A DNA stretch of 7,462 nt from SAR202 cluster bacterium (GTDB lineage: Bacteria; Chloroflexota; Dehalococcoidia; UBA3495). The first letter of the stretch is position 1. Each line of letters begins with the position of its first letter. The translations under genes were made by a program, and so were the position numbers. Shown in pieces: positions 1-7,119 of this stretch. The notes beneath the pieces are model-generated. The model had not been told where the DNA came from. It did no database searches and saw only the letters and a list, made by a program, of their open reading frames with translations. The stretch is taken from the NCBI GenBank assembly GCA_009392775.1, contig VFFT01000108.1, forward strand, positions 1 to 7,462, in the 5' to 3' direction.

Positions 1-2064
1 TGGCACTACAGTAATAACAATCGTACTAAATACCTATACATAGCTTCAGCAGTAATGGCGTTATTATTTTCGACAAAGGAAACATCGTTCTTTATAACCT
101 TAATATTTCTAGCTTTTGGATTCGCGCTAGGCATTAATCAATTAGTACCATTATTATTTCGCAGATCAAGACTACGCGACGTCACAGGTCCTGCTGGATT
201 CTTCATACTATTATTAACGCTAACTTTACCCCAATGGGCTGCAATATCAGGACTATTCCAGTCGCTTCTGGGCCTATACATCGTAAATCCTGACGGAGTA
301 GTATCAGGATTAGTTGGATCTCCTTTATGGGCTCCTCCCCTAGTCAATTTCCCAATACACAACGCAAGTATATGGTCTCAGATCGCATTAGCTTCGTGTA
401 TGATATTGACCCTATCGCTAATTAGTCTAAAGAAACCTATCAAAAGTCGACAGATTGTTAATACCATAATCGTGGGTGCTTGTGCTGCATTTTCCGGATA
501 TTTACTATCCCAGAGCATTAGTAGATTTATCTACAATAACCCGTCTGTCCTAACAGCAATAATATTTATATTTTTCTTATTCCTTACAACAGCCTATTGT
601 AGGTTTAGCATCGGCCTATCTCGTAAACATGCACTCCTACTAATACTAATGCCAATAACTTTCATGGTAGTTGTAGCAACCCTGTTTACGAGCGAGTTAA
701 ACCCTGAGATTTTTGCAATAACCTTATTACCTTCCGAAATCCAGGTCGGTAACGAGTCATTAGGGGTGCCCCTTAATTTCATAGCAGCAGCATCCATAGG
801 TCTTGGTCTTCTTTTAATATCTGTAATTGTAGGCATCATTTGGAAGGGTGTTGAGTGGATATATTGCAGTATAATTTTTTATTCTATATGGGTCCTGACG
901 CATACTACTCTACTAACTAATCCATCTGGAATATTCACCGGAGGATGGCAGGGACTTGGGTATTGGATGGCCCAACAAGAGGTAGCTAGGGGCAATCAAC
1001 CTTGGTACTACTATTTAGTAGGGTTATCCGTATATGAATTTATGTTGATCGTACTCAGTATCATTGGCTGCAGTTATTTCCTGAAAAGAGGGCACATATT
1101 AGGAATAATTTTGAGTGGGTGGGCCGTCCTATCGTTAGCCGCTTATACAATAGCCAGTGAAAAAATGCCTTGGCTTTTGGTAAATCTAGCCCTACCTATG
1201 GCATTTGTCAGCGGATATTATATTTCTCTCACCATTAGAAATGTCCAATGGACAAAAATAAGGCTCGGATCGTTAACTTGTCTTTCCTTAACTCCTCTGA
1301 TCATATTGTTCCTCGGGTTTATACTATTTCTTTCCCGCTCCATACTGTCTGCAATAGTTGCAATCGGCCTCACAGCCATCGCCTTAATAATGTTTTCCAT
1401 ATGCGCACGATATTCAAAATCACTTAGCATAAGAGATTCAGTTTCAATAGGAATATTTATTACCCTGTTCTTAGCCACTATCTTTACTAGTATCAGAACG
1501 GTTTATGAGGTAGACGATAAATATCCTGAACTGTTAGTTTATGCTCAAGGAAGCACCGATCTGAAACATTCATTAAAGGAAATTTCCAATTTCGCTGATA
1601 GAAGCCTATTGGAAGATAATCCAATGTCCGTAGATTACGATATGTGGTTTCCAATTCAATGGTATCTTCGAAACGTAACTGACGTCGGCGCTTTAGAATT
1701 TAAATGCTTCAAGGATGAAAATAACACAGGGTGGAATGATTCCTGCATAGACCCAAACGAAACAGAAATAAGCAGCTTGACTCTCATAACTGATCCCAAC
1801 AAGATCACAGATGAAGATAATCTTGATCAGGCACACGAAAGCGAACTGTTACGCAATTTGCTATGGTTTCCTGAGACCTATAGGCGTCCAGGTGAAAATC
1901 GTCACGACGAAACCATAGCAGATGAGGTTACTAAGGACTTTTCATTCTTTTTCGACTCAGCCAAGAACGTGGACACCTGGCGAACTGTAGGAGATTATCT
2001 TTTGTACCGAAAGCTTGACTCTGACTGGTATTATTCCGGTTACTATACATATTCCCCTAAATAA
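1..2064 (+). CDS. Agl23/TIGR03663-like polytopic membrane protein (GT39-like, flippase-associated), 5' truncated by window edge
   Basis: The frame is open from base 1 (W-H-Y-S-N-N...), so the gene starts before the window and the ATG at 55 is an internal Met. Visible part: 687 residues. It begins inside a helix followed by the S-T-K-E motif (residues 24-27 of the visible part) typical of the family. Roughly ten or more hydrophobic helices follow, with a conserved-looking region at about 314-338 (G-G-W-Q-G ... Q-Q-E-V-A-R-G ... P-W-Y-Y-Y) and an S-E-K-M-P-W motif at 386-391. After about residue 505 comes a soluble, acidic, probably extracytoplasmic C-terminal domain with L-V-Y-A-Q and W-Y-L-R-N motifs. 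Family knowledge: TIGR03663 proteins resemble dolichyl-phosphate-mannose-type (GT39/GT-C) glycosyltransferases, and archaeal Agl23 is linked to lipid-linked sugar flipping. Activity here is inferred only. The missing N-terminus would hold the first extracytoplasmic loop, where GT-C enzymes keep catalytic acids, so catalysis cannot be judged. It is followed 48 bases later by a UPF0104 gene, probably the same operon. Family call fairly sure; function unsure. Confidence 0.75.
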   Translation, partial: WHYSNNNRTKYLYIASAVMALLFSTKETSFFITLIFLAFGFALGINQLVPLLFRRSRLRDVTGPAGFFILLLTLTLPQWAAISGLFQSLLGLYIVNPDGVVSGLVGSPLWAPPLVNFPIHNASIWSQIALASCMILTLSLISLKKPIKSRQIVNTIIVGACAAFSGYLLSQSISRFIYNNPSVLTAIIFIFFLFLTTAYCRFSIGLSRKHALLLILMPITFMVVVATLFTSELNPEIFAITLLPSEIQVGNESLGVPLNFIAAASIGLGLLLISVIVGIIWKGVEWIYCSIIFYSIWVLTHTTLLTNPSGIFTGGWQGLGYWMAQQEVARGNQPWYYYLVGLSVYEFMLIVLSIIGCSYFLKRGHILGIILSGWAVLSLAAYTIASEKMPWLLVNLALPMAFVSGYYISLTIRNVQWTKIRLGSLTCLSLTPLIILFLGFILFLSRSILSAIVAIGLTAIALIMFSICARYSKSLSIRDSVSIGIFITLFLATIFTSIRTVYEVDDKYPELLVYAQGSTDLKHSLKEISNFADRSLLEDNPMSVDYDMWFPIQWYLRNVTDVGALEFKCFKDENNTGWNDSCIDPNETEISSLTLITDPNKITDEDNLDQAHESELLRNLLWFPETYRRPGENRHDETIADEVTKDFSFFFDSAKNVDTWRTVGDYLLYRKLDSDWYYSGYYTYSPK

Positions 2065-2102
2065 CTTTTAATTACGTTAGAAATGTTTTCATAATTATTT
2101 AT

Positions 2103-2107
2103 AGAGG
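2103..2107 (+). promoter_or_regulatory. Ribosome binding site supporting a TTG start
   Basis: AGAGG lies 5 bases before the TTG at 2113-2115. The first in-frame ATG would remove the first two membrane helices (first Met at residue 69), so this site decides the non-ATG start. Confidence 0.6.
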
Positions 2108-2112
2108 TACCA

Positions 2113-3219
2113 TTGCTCGACTTCAAACGCTTGCGATTTTGGATAGGCATATTAATAAGTCTTTTGTTCTTGGTAATACTCGTATGGTCCATAGACATTC
2201 GATATACCCTATCCGAGTTGAAGTCGGCTAATTATATCTATGTTATACCCGCAATAGCCCTGTATTTTGTATCTGTATACTTCAGGTCAATAAGATGGAA
2301 ATTATTACTATCACACATGAAAGACATCCCAGTGAACCGGCTGTATCCAATAGTGGTTATAGGATACATGGCCAACAACCTTTTACCAGTAAGGCTAGGA
2401 GAATTAGTGAGAGCTTATTACCTAGCTCGGAGAGAGTCTATCAATGGGGCCTCGAGCCTGGCGTCGATAGCTGTAGAAAGAGTATATGACGGGCTCACTC
2501 TTTTGTGCTTCTGTGTAATATCTATCCCATTCCTAATAAGTTTAGGTGCTTTCAAAGCGATCAACTCAAGTAGCAACACCCATGCTGTAATATTCGCTTT
2601 TATAGCAATATCCATGTTTGTAGGAGCCCTACTAACACTGACATTTATGTCTTCTTCCAAATTCATACAGTTTAGAATAGCATTGATAAAATTATTTCCA
2701 GATACTATACAATCTAAAATCAATTCAATTCTTGGACAATTCTTAGAAGGACTCGCGAGTTTAAAAACAATCAGAAGCCAATCTACTATCCTAATGTTTT
2801 CAATACCAGTATGGTTGTCGGAGTGTGGTGTTTATCTTTTAGTTGGATACAGTTTCGAAATACATACTTATTTCGCATCCCCTATAATATTTATTCTAGC
2901 CATAATATTAGTGACCGCCACTTCGAATCTGATCACCGCGATTCCCTCCAGTGTTGGAGGTATCGGCCCGTTCGAGGTAGCCGCCCAACAAACATTGGTT
3001 GTACTCGGGCTAAACTCGTCATTAGCAGCAGCTTATTCTGGATTCATACATATCATCGCCCTTTGGCTACCTGTAAACCTCTTGGGAATACTATTTCTTT
3101 GGAAACACAATATGTCAATGAAAACGTTAGTTGATATGACTACCCCCCAAAGTGAACCCTCAGAACCATATAACAATACATATAGCGACGAAGAAATGAG
3201 AGATAAAACATGCAAATAG
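2113..3219 (+). CDS. UPF0104 / lysylphosphatidylglycerol synthase TM-region family membrane protein (AglD-like)
   Basis: Complete, 368 residues, start TTG backed by AGAGG. It is a polytopic inner-membrane protein: helices near residues 9-27, 41-57, 76-92, 127-148, 157-180, 225-246, 255-275 and 305-330. Family (PF03706, TIGR00374) motifs are visible: F-R-S-I-R-W-K-L-L-L (58-67); N-N-L-L-P-V-R-L-G-E-L-V-R-A (88-101); the V-E-R-V-Y-D segment (121-126); and P-S-S-V-G-G-I-G-P-F-E (278-288). The length is that of the stand-alone TM domain. There is no C-terminal lysyl-transferase domain, so it is not a full MprF. The tail (331-368) is polar and probably cytoplasmic. Known members act in lipid or lipid-linked glycan handling (MprF flippase half, archaeal AglD); the substrate here is unknown. 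It sits 48 bases after the Agl23-like gene and overlaps the following oxidoreductase by 10 bases, which points to translational coupling and a shared pathway. Confidence 0.85.
   Translation: MLDFKRLRFWIGILISLLFLVILVWSIDIRYTLSELKSANYIYVIPAIALYFVSVYFRSIRWKLLLSHMKDIPVNRLYPIVVIGYMANNLLPVRLGELVRAYYLARRESINGASSLASIAVERVYDGLTLLCFCVISIPFLISLGAFKAINSSSNTHAVIFAFIAISMFVGALLTLTFMSSSKFIQFRIALIKLFPDTIQSKINSILGQFLEGLASLKTIRSQSTILMFSIPVWLSECGVYLLVGYSFEIHTYFASPIIFILAIILVTATSNLITAIPSSVGGIGPFEVAAQQTLVVLGLNSSLAAAYSGFIHIIALWLPVNLLGILFLWKHNMSMKTLVDMTTPQSEPSEPYNNTYSDEEMRDKTCK
3198..3203 (+). promoter_or_regulatory. Ribosome binding site inside the end of the UPF0104 gene
   Basis: GAGAGA ends 6 bases before the ATG at 3210, inside the coding sequence of the upstream gene. 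It fits re-initiation or coupled translation across the 10-base overlap. The match to the anti-SD is moderate. Confidence 0.4.
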
Positions 3220-4520
3220 GAATAATCGGAGCAGGCATAGCCGGATTGACATGCGCTTATGAACTCTGCAGACAAGGGCATACTGTAGATATTTATGAGA
3301 CTGCTCCGTTTGTCGGGGGGCAAGCTTCGACATTTACGGTACAAGGAAGCCAACTGGAGCGAGGGTATCACCATTTATTTGTTAGTGATACCCATATAGC
3401 CGACCTAATGGAAGACCTCGGGTTGTCACACCAATTGAAGTGGTTCGAATCATCTGTTGGATTATATTATGGTGGTCACATTTGGAGATTCTCAACACCA
3501 ATGGACCTCCTGAAATTCAAACCACTCCCATTTTTTGACAGAATACGACTAGGCATCTGGACTCTCATTCTCCAGAGAACTAAAACTTGGAATAAATTTG
3601 AGAGTGTTACCGCTCAAGAATGGATAATAAAGCATATGGGAATACGCTCCTACAAAGTAATTTGGGAGCCATTGCTACGAGGCAAATTTGGGGATTACTT
3701 CAATAAAATCAGCATGACATGGGTGTGGGGGAAAATCTATCTGAGGGTAGCTTCTAGAAAAAAGAATGGTCAAAAAGAACTTCTGGGATACCCGATCGGT
3801 AGTTTCGAAGAAATAATTAGTGCTTTATCAGACCAAATATTGTCTTCAGGCGGGAGCATAAACACCAGTACAACAGTAGAGAAAATCATCTCGAATGATG
3901 ATAGTGTAACGGGACTCAAAATTAGGGATGCCAGAGGCACATACTCAACAATAGAATACGATAAAGTAGTTAGTACGGCCCCCTCATATATTTTACCTTT
4001 TCTTGCGCAAAATCTACCTAACGAGTATATAGATACATTGAATACCACAAACTACCTATCCGCGGTGTTGTTAATTTTGGTACTCGAGAAGCCTCTTTCG
4101 GACATATACTGGCTTAATATTGCCGATAGAACAATCCCATTCGTGGGCATAATTGAACACACTAACATGATAGACAATGAACTCTACGGTAATAAACACA
4201 TAGTGTATATAACTAATTATGTTACTAGGGACAGTGAAATATATTTGTCGGAAGGATCAGAGCTTTTAAAGACTTTCATACCACATCTTAAAAAAATCAA
4301 TACGGATTTTGAAGAATCCTGGATAATCGAATATTACCATCATAAAATCGACGCAGCTCAACCTATAGTGAAGACAAATTATAGCAATCAAATACCTGAC
4401 CACATAACGCCCGTAAACGGATTGTACCTAGCAAATACATCCCAAATATACCCGGAAGACAGGGGTACCAATTACTCAGTGCGGTTGGGAAAACACTTAT
4501 CAGATATCATTAACGAGTGA
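3210..4520 (+). CDS. NAD(P)/FAD-dependent oxidoreductase, amine-oxidase/HemY-like fold
   Basis: Complete, 436 residues, ATG start, TGA stop. The N-terminus is a Rossmann dinucleotide-binding motif: G7-A-G9-I-A-G12, an acidic ribose-binding residue E30 at the end of the second strand, and the G36-G37 turn typical of the NAD(P)-binding_8 / amine oxidase family. A second FAD-binding strand pair lies near 215-260 (V-E-K-I-I ... V-V-S-T-A-P). The C-terminal flavin-contacting segment is at 404-428 (G-L-Y-L-A-N ... I-Y-P-E-D-R-G-T-N-Y-S-V-R), a form I associate with oxidoreductases in glycan or lipid gene clusters rather than true protoporphyrinogen oxidases. There is no signal peptide or clear membrane helix, so it is probably cytoplasmic or membrane-associated. 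It starts within the upstream gene, so it is probably made with the UPF0104 and Agl23-like proteins. It could oxidise or reduce a polyprenyl lipid or sugar intermediate; this is inference. Fold sure, substrate unknown. Its TGA stop shows UGA is not generally reassigned here. Confidence 0.85.
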   Translation: MQIGIIGAGIAGLTCAYELCRQGHTVDIYETAPFVGGQASTFTVQGSQLERGYHHLFVSDTHIADLMEDLGLSHQLKWFESSVGLYYGGHIWRFSTPMDLLKFKPLPFFDRIRLGIWTLILQRTKTWNKFESVTAQEWIIKHMGIRSYKVIWEPLLRGKFGDYFNKISMTWVWGKIYLRVASRKKNGQKELLGYPIGSFEEIISALSDQILSSGGSINTSTTVEKIISNDDSVTGLKIRDARGTYSTIEYDKVVSTAPSYILPFLAQNLPNEYIDTLNTTNYLSAVLLILVLEKPLSDIYWLNIADRTIPFVGIIEHTNMIDNELYGNKHIVYITNYVTRDSEIYLSEGSELLKTFIPHLKKINTDFEESWIIEYYHHKIDAAQPIVKTNYSNQIPDHITPVNGLYLANTSQIYPEDRGTNYSVRLGKHLSDIINE

Positions 4521-4615
4521 CAAGTGCATAATTATTAAAGCCGCAAGTGTTTTCAAATTAGAATTTACCTAGTAAACTGGTATTGTCATGAAGGTCAATA
4601 AATGCTAGCAGAATT

Positions 4616-4621
4616 GGGGAG
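4616..4621 (+). promoter_or_regulatory. Ribosome binding site supporting a GTG start
   Basis: GGGGAG lies 6 bases before the GTG at 4628-4630. It is the best Shine-Dalgarno match in the window and is the main support that the tiny Tat-signal gene is real. Confidence 0.6.
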
Positions 4622-4627
4622 TGGCTC

Positions 4628-4843
4628 GTGGAGATAAACAAAGCATCATCTAAGGTTAAGCGACAATCGAGAAGGAGTTTTCTCGGTCAGCTAGGCGTAG
4701 GGGTAGTAGGTATTGCAACGTTATCTTCGGGCTTACTGGGTTTTGCAAAACATAAGTCTGAAATGCCATCCAACGAATTTCCTGGTCCTGACTCTATGTT
4801 TCACCCAGCCGTAGATCCCCGTCAAGATCCGAGACGATCATAA
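4628..4843 (+). CDS. Small twin-arginine-signal protein of unknown function
   Basis: 71 residues from GTG, with a strong ribosome binding site at 4616-4621. The N-region is basic (K9, K11, R12) and leads to a Tat motif S14-R-R-S-F-L-G20, close to the consensus S-R-R-x-F-L-K. A hydrophobic stretch follows at 21-39, rich in G, V and L. There is no convincing A-x-A cleavage site, so the helix might stay as an N-terminal anchor. The remainder (about 40-71) is short, polar and rich in Pro, Asp and Arg, ending D-P-R-Q-D-P-R-R-S. There are no Cys residues and no recognised cofactor motif. Small Tat proteins sometimes accompany secreted redox enzymes (for example the formate-dehydrogenase-region Tat peptides), but no such enzyme is visible here and the resemblance is general. 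It is separated by 107 bases from the oxidoreductase on the same strand, so it may be the last gene of that operon or have its own promoter. Its stop lies 2 bases from the mutL stop on the other strand. A real gene is likely; function unknown. Confidence 0.7.
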   Translation: MEINKASSKVKRQSRRSFLGQLGVGVVGIATLSSGLLGFAKHKSEMPSNEFPGPDSMFHPAVDPRQDPRRS

Positions 4844-4845
4844 CT

Positions 4846-6573
4846 TTATTGGCGCCTACCGAACTCTCTTTCAAGATTGTAATCAGCGTACCTAATAATT
4901 GTCGGGCGTCCATGCGGACAAGTGTGTGGGTTGCTCGTATCGTGCAGTTGATTCAATAAGCTCTGCATCTCGGTCAGAGATAGTGGCATACCCGCCCTAA
5001 CGGAGCTATGACAAGCCACAGACGCCGCGACAACATCTTCATGCTGTCTCAATAATCCCTCCACAGAAATCATATCCAGTATATCTCGCAAAGATTTCTC
5101 AGTATCTGCTATAGACATTACAGCGGGCACCGCTCTCACAATATAAGTATTATCACCAAATTGTTCTATATCAAAGCCATATAATTTTAATGTCTCTTTA
5201 TTTGTATCTAAAAGATCTGCATGCAAGGAACTCAACTCTACAGTAGTTGGACTCAATAATGTCTGAGATACAGATTGGCGTTGCCCACGAGCAGCAACAA
5301 CCTTGTCAAACAATATCCTCTCATGAGCAGCATGCTGATCTATCAAATAAACCCCATCTGGGCCATCCGCGACCAAGTAGGTCAACCTAACCTGTCCAAT
5401 CAACGTCAACGATGGCAAGACTTCTCGATTCGGCTTATGAGTATTGAATGTATAAGCGCTGTCTACGCTAAAGGTGGTCTGACTATCTGAAGTTGTGCCA
5501 TGAGGTTTGTAATTTGTATACGGATAAAATGACTGCGAAGCCCGATTGGTAAAAGTCGTTTGCCCCACTTGAGACACCGGGATCTGATTTATCAGATGAG
5601 ACCTGATCGCTTTCTGCAAAGTAGAATATACGCGATTTTCGTTCTGGAATCTGACCTCAAGCTTCCCAGGATGAGCGTTTACATCAACCTCAGAATACGG
5701 AATAGCTAAGTTCAGAACAGTAATTGGGTAGCGTCGTTCAGGCAATAACCCATGATACGATTCCTCAACCGCATGATTTAGCATCCGACTATTAACCAGA
5801 CGATTATTTACAAACAAAGTCATATAGGATCTGTTGGCTCTATTGAGAGCAGGGACACTGACAAATCCTTCCACTGCGTATCCATTATCATCTTGTTCAC
5901 TAGCGACAGCTATCATTTCAGAAGCGGATTTCGGCCCATATACAGCTACTATGGGATCTATTGGATTTCCACTGCCTTGTGTATCAAAAGTCACTTTACC
6001 TTCAATACGTAGCTGGAATTTCACAGAAGGATACGCCATCGCAAATAGATGCACTATGTCCTTAACTTTTGTTAATTCCGAGGTGGAAGACCTAAGGAAT
6101 TTCAATCGAACGGGCACATTAGAAAAAAGATCAATCACTGATACTGAAGTGCCAATGGCCGAAGCATACGCGGTCTCGTTTATTTTTAAACCACAATCGT
6201 ACTCCACTGAATAAGCAGAATCACTTCCAAGGCGCCGAGAAACAATCAAAACCTTGGAAACTGAAGCAATACTCGGAAGAGCTTCACCTCTAAATCCAAG
6301 AGTCCTTATATCGTCTAACTGATCTAGGGTATGAAGCTTACTCGTAGCATGATGTGTTAAGGCGAGATCTATTTCATTAGACGATATTCCATCGCCATCA
6401 TCAACAACCCTGATGTACGAACAGGGATCTTTTCCAACATCTATAACGATAGAAGCAGCATGAGCATCCAACGAATTTTCAATGAGTTCCTTTACAACTG
6501 ACACAGGCCGTTCTACAACTTCACCTGCTGCAATTTGAGCGGCCAAACTGGGGATTAGGACTTCTATTGGCAT
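4846..6573 (-). CDS. mutL: DNA mismatch repair protein MutL (endonuclease-type)
   Basis: Complete, 575 residues, ATG start. N-terminal GHKL ATPase (about 1-330): I-A-A-G-E-V-V-E-R-P, motif I with E29 and N33, motif II D58-D-G-D-G-I, motif III G93-F-R-G-E-A-L99, and the D-V-N-A-H-P segment (297-302). Motifs I and II align without gaps to the E. coli numbering, which supports the start. A short, polar Ser/Thr/Gln-rich linker lies at about 331-386. The C-terminal dimerisation/nuclease domain (about 387-575) has D412-Q-H-A-A-H-E418, A520-C-H, C552-P-H-G-R-P557 and a terminal E-F-G-R-R. These are the metal-binding motifs of the MutL class that nicks DNA itself, as in Bacillus and Thermus and unlike E. 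coli. One deviation: the last acidic residue of the DQHA-x2-E-x4-E motif is Asp423 instead of Glu, a conservative change. MutL couples MutS mismatch recognition to strand incision; no mutS is in the window. It is the third gene of a minus-strand run, 36 bases after the HAD gene. The ribosome binding site is weak. Confidence 0.97.
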   Translation of the reverse strand: MPIEVLIPSLAAQIAAGEVVERPVSVVKELIENSLDAHAASIVIDVGKDPCSYIRVVDDGDGISSNEIDLALTHHATSKLHTLDQLDDIRTLGFRGEALPSIASVSKVLIVSRRLGSDSAYSVEYDCGLKINETAYASAIGTSVSVIDLFSNVPVRLKFLRSSTSELTKVKDIVHLFAMAYPSVKFQLRIEGKVTFDTQGSGNPIDPIVAVYGPKSASEMIAVASEQDDNGYAVEGFVSVPALNRANRSYMTLFVNNRLVNSRMLNHAVEESYHGLLPERRYPITVLNLAIPYSEVDVNAHPGKLEVRFQNENRVYSTLQKAIRSHLINQIPVSQVGQTTFTNRASQSFYPYTNYKPHGTTSDSQTTFSVDSAYTFNTHKPNREVLPSLTLIGQVRLTYLVADGPDGVYLIDQHAAHERILFDKVVAARGQRQSVSQTLLSPTTVELSSLHADLLDTNKETLKLYGFDIEQFGDNTYIVRAVPAVMSIADTEKSLRDILDMISVEGLLRQHEDVVAASVACHSSVRAGMPLSLTEMQSLLNQLHDTSNPHTCPHGRPTIIRYADYNLEREFGRRQ

Positions 6574-6609
6574 ATAGCAACCCGCTATTATTTGTTTAGT
6601 TTCAATTCT

Positions 6610-7047
6610 CTAGAAGAGTGGAAGTATAGTTCCTTTGGAACGATACTGTTTATCTTCGGATGTACCGGTATCAGAAAATTCTTTGATAATGTTATAAATA
6701 CGTTCCATTTGATTATCTACGCTACGACTAAAGAAGTACGGGGGAACCCATACTCCACCATAGTGTGCTACTATCTCAGGATAATCATCTATTACAAAAT
6801 CCGGAGCGACGGGTACCTTTAGTTCCTCAAACCGCTCATCAAATTTATCAGTAGGTTTCTCATAAACCCCACTAATATATTCCTTCAGTTCATGTTTCTC
6901 TATTACTTCCCATCTCTCACCCATACCGGACCAGATATGTATCTCGTGACCATCGTCTAAGATTTTTTGGAAAGTTTCTTTTGTGCCATGACGCAAAGTA
7001 TCGTCAAGACCTAGAATAGTGTAATCCACATCAAAAAATATTCTCAT
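6610..7047 (-). CDS. HAD-superfamily hydrolase, small capless type
   Basis: Complete, 145 residues, ATG start; an in-frame TAA two codons upstream rules out a longer form. HAD motifs are all visible: motif I F-F-D6-V-D8-Y-T10 (nucleophile and acid/base Asp), motif II I-W-S40-G, a candidate motif III Lys at 64 or 68, and motif IV F-V-I-D87-D88-Y-P. With Asp at both motif I positions it should be a phosphatase or phosphotransferase rather than a dehalogenase. It is short, with little room for a cap domain, so the substrate could be a macromolecule or a phosphorylated protein, nucleotide or sugar; this is inference. The C-terminal part after about 105 is a helix and a charged tail. An AGGAG on the minus strand (7068-7064) lies 16 bases before the start, unusually far for a ribosome binding site. 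A TATAAC at 7083-7078 resembles a -10 box but has no convincing -35. It lies between the selenoprotein candidate and mutL on the same strand. Confidence 0.85.
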   Translation of the reverse strand: MRIFFDVDYTILGLDDTLRHGTKETFQKILDDGHEIHIWSGMGERWEVIEKHELKEYISGVYEKPTDKFDERFEELKVPVAPDFVIDDYPEIVAHYGGVWVPPYFFSRSVDNQMERIYNIIKEFSDTGTSEDKQYRSKGTILPLF

Positions 7048-7119
7048 ATATTAAAAAGTAATTCTCCTGATTCGATTGTTATATTGAAACCATATGTGCC
7101 CTGATATATCCAATTATTG

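Noticed and set aside
2065..2112. Terminator or promoter between the first two plus-strand genes
   Set aside because: Only a 4-base GAAA/TTTC pairing and general AT-richness are seen; no stable hairpin with a U-tract.
2811..3134. 107-codon open frame on the plus strand inside the UPF0104 gene
   Set aside because: It overlaps the conserved P-S-S-V-G-G-I-G motif region in another frame and shows no family features; a shadow frame.
4583..4611. Possible promoter for the Tat gene (TTGTCA, then TAGCAG after 17 bases)
   Set aside because: The -35-like box is fair, but the -10 box matches only three of six consensus bases; not strong enough to list.
5834..6214. 126-codon open frame on the plus strand inside mutL
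   Set aside because: It lies opposite highly conserved mutL coding sequence, has no ribosome binding site of note and no recognisable domain; a shadow frame.
7078..7083. TATAAC on the minus strand as a -10 box for the HAD gene
   Set aside because: No acceptable -35 at 16-18 bases; the nearest TTGGAT is 24 bases away.
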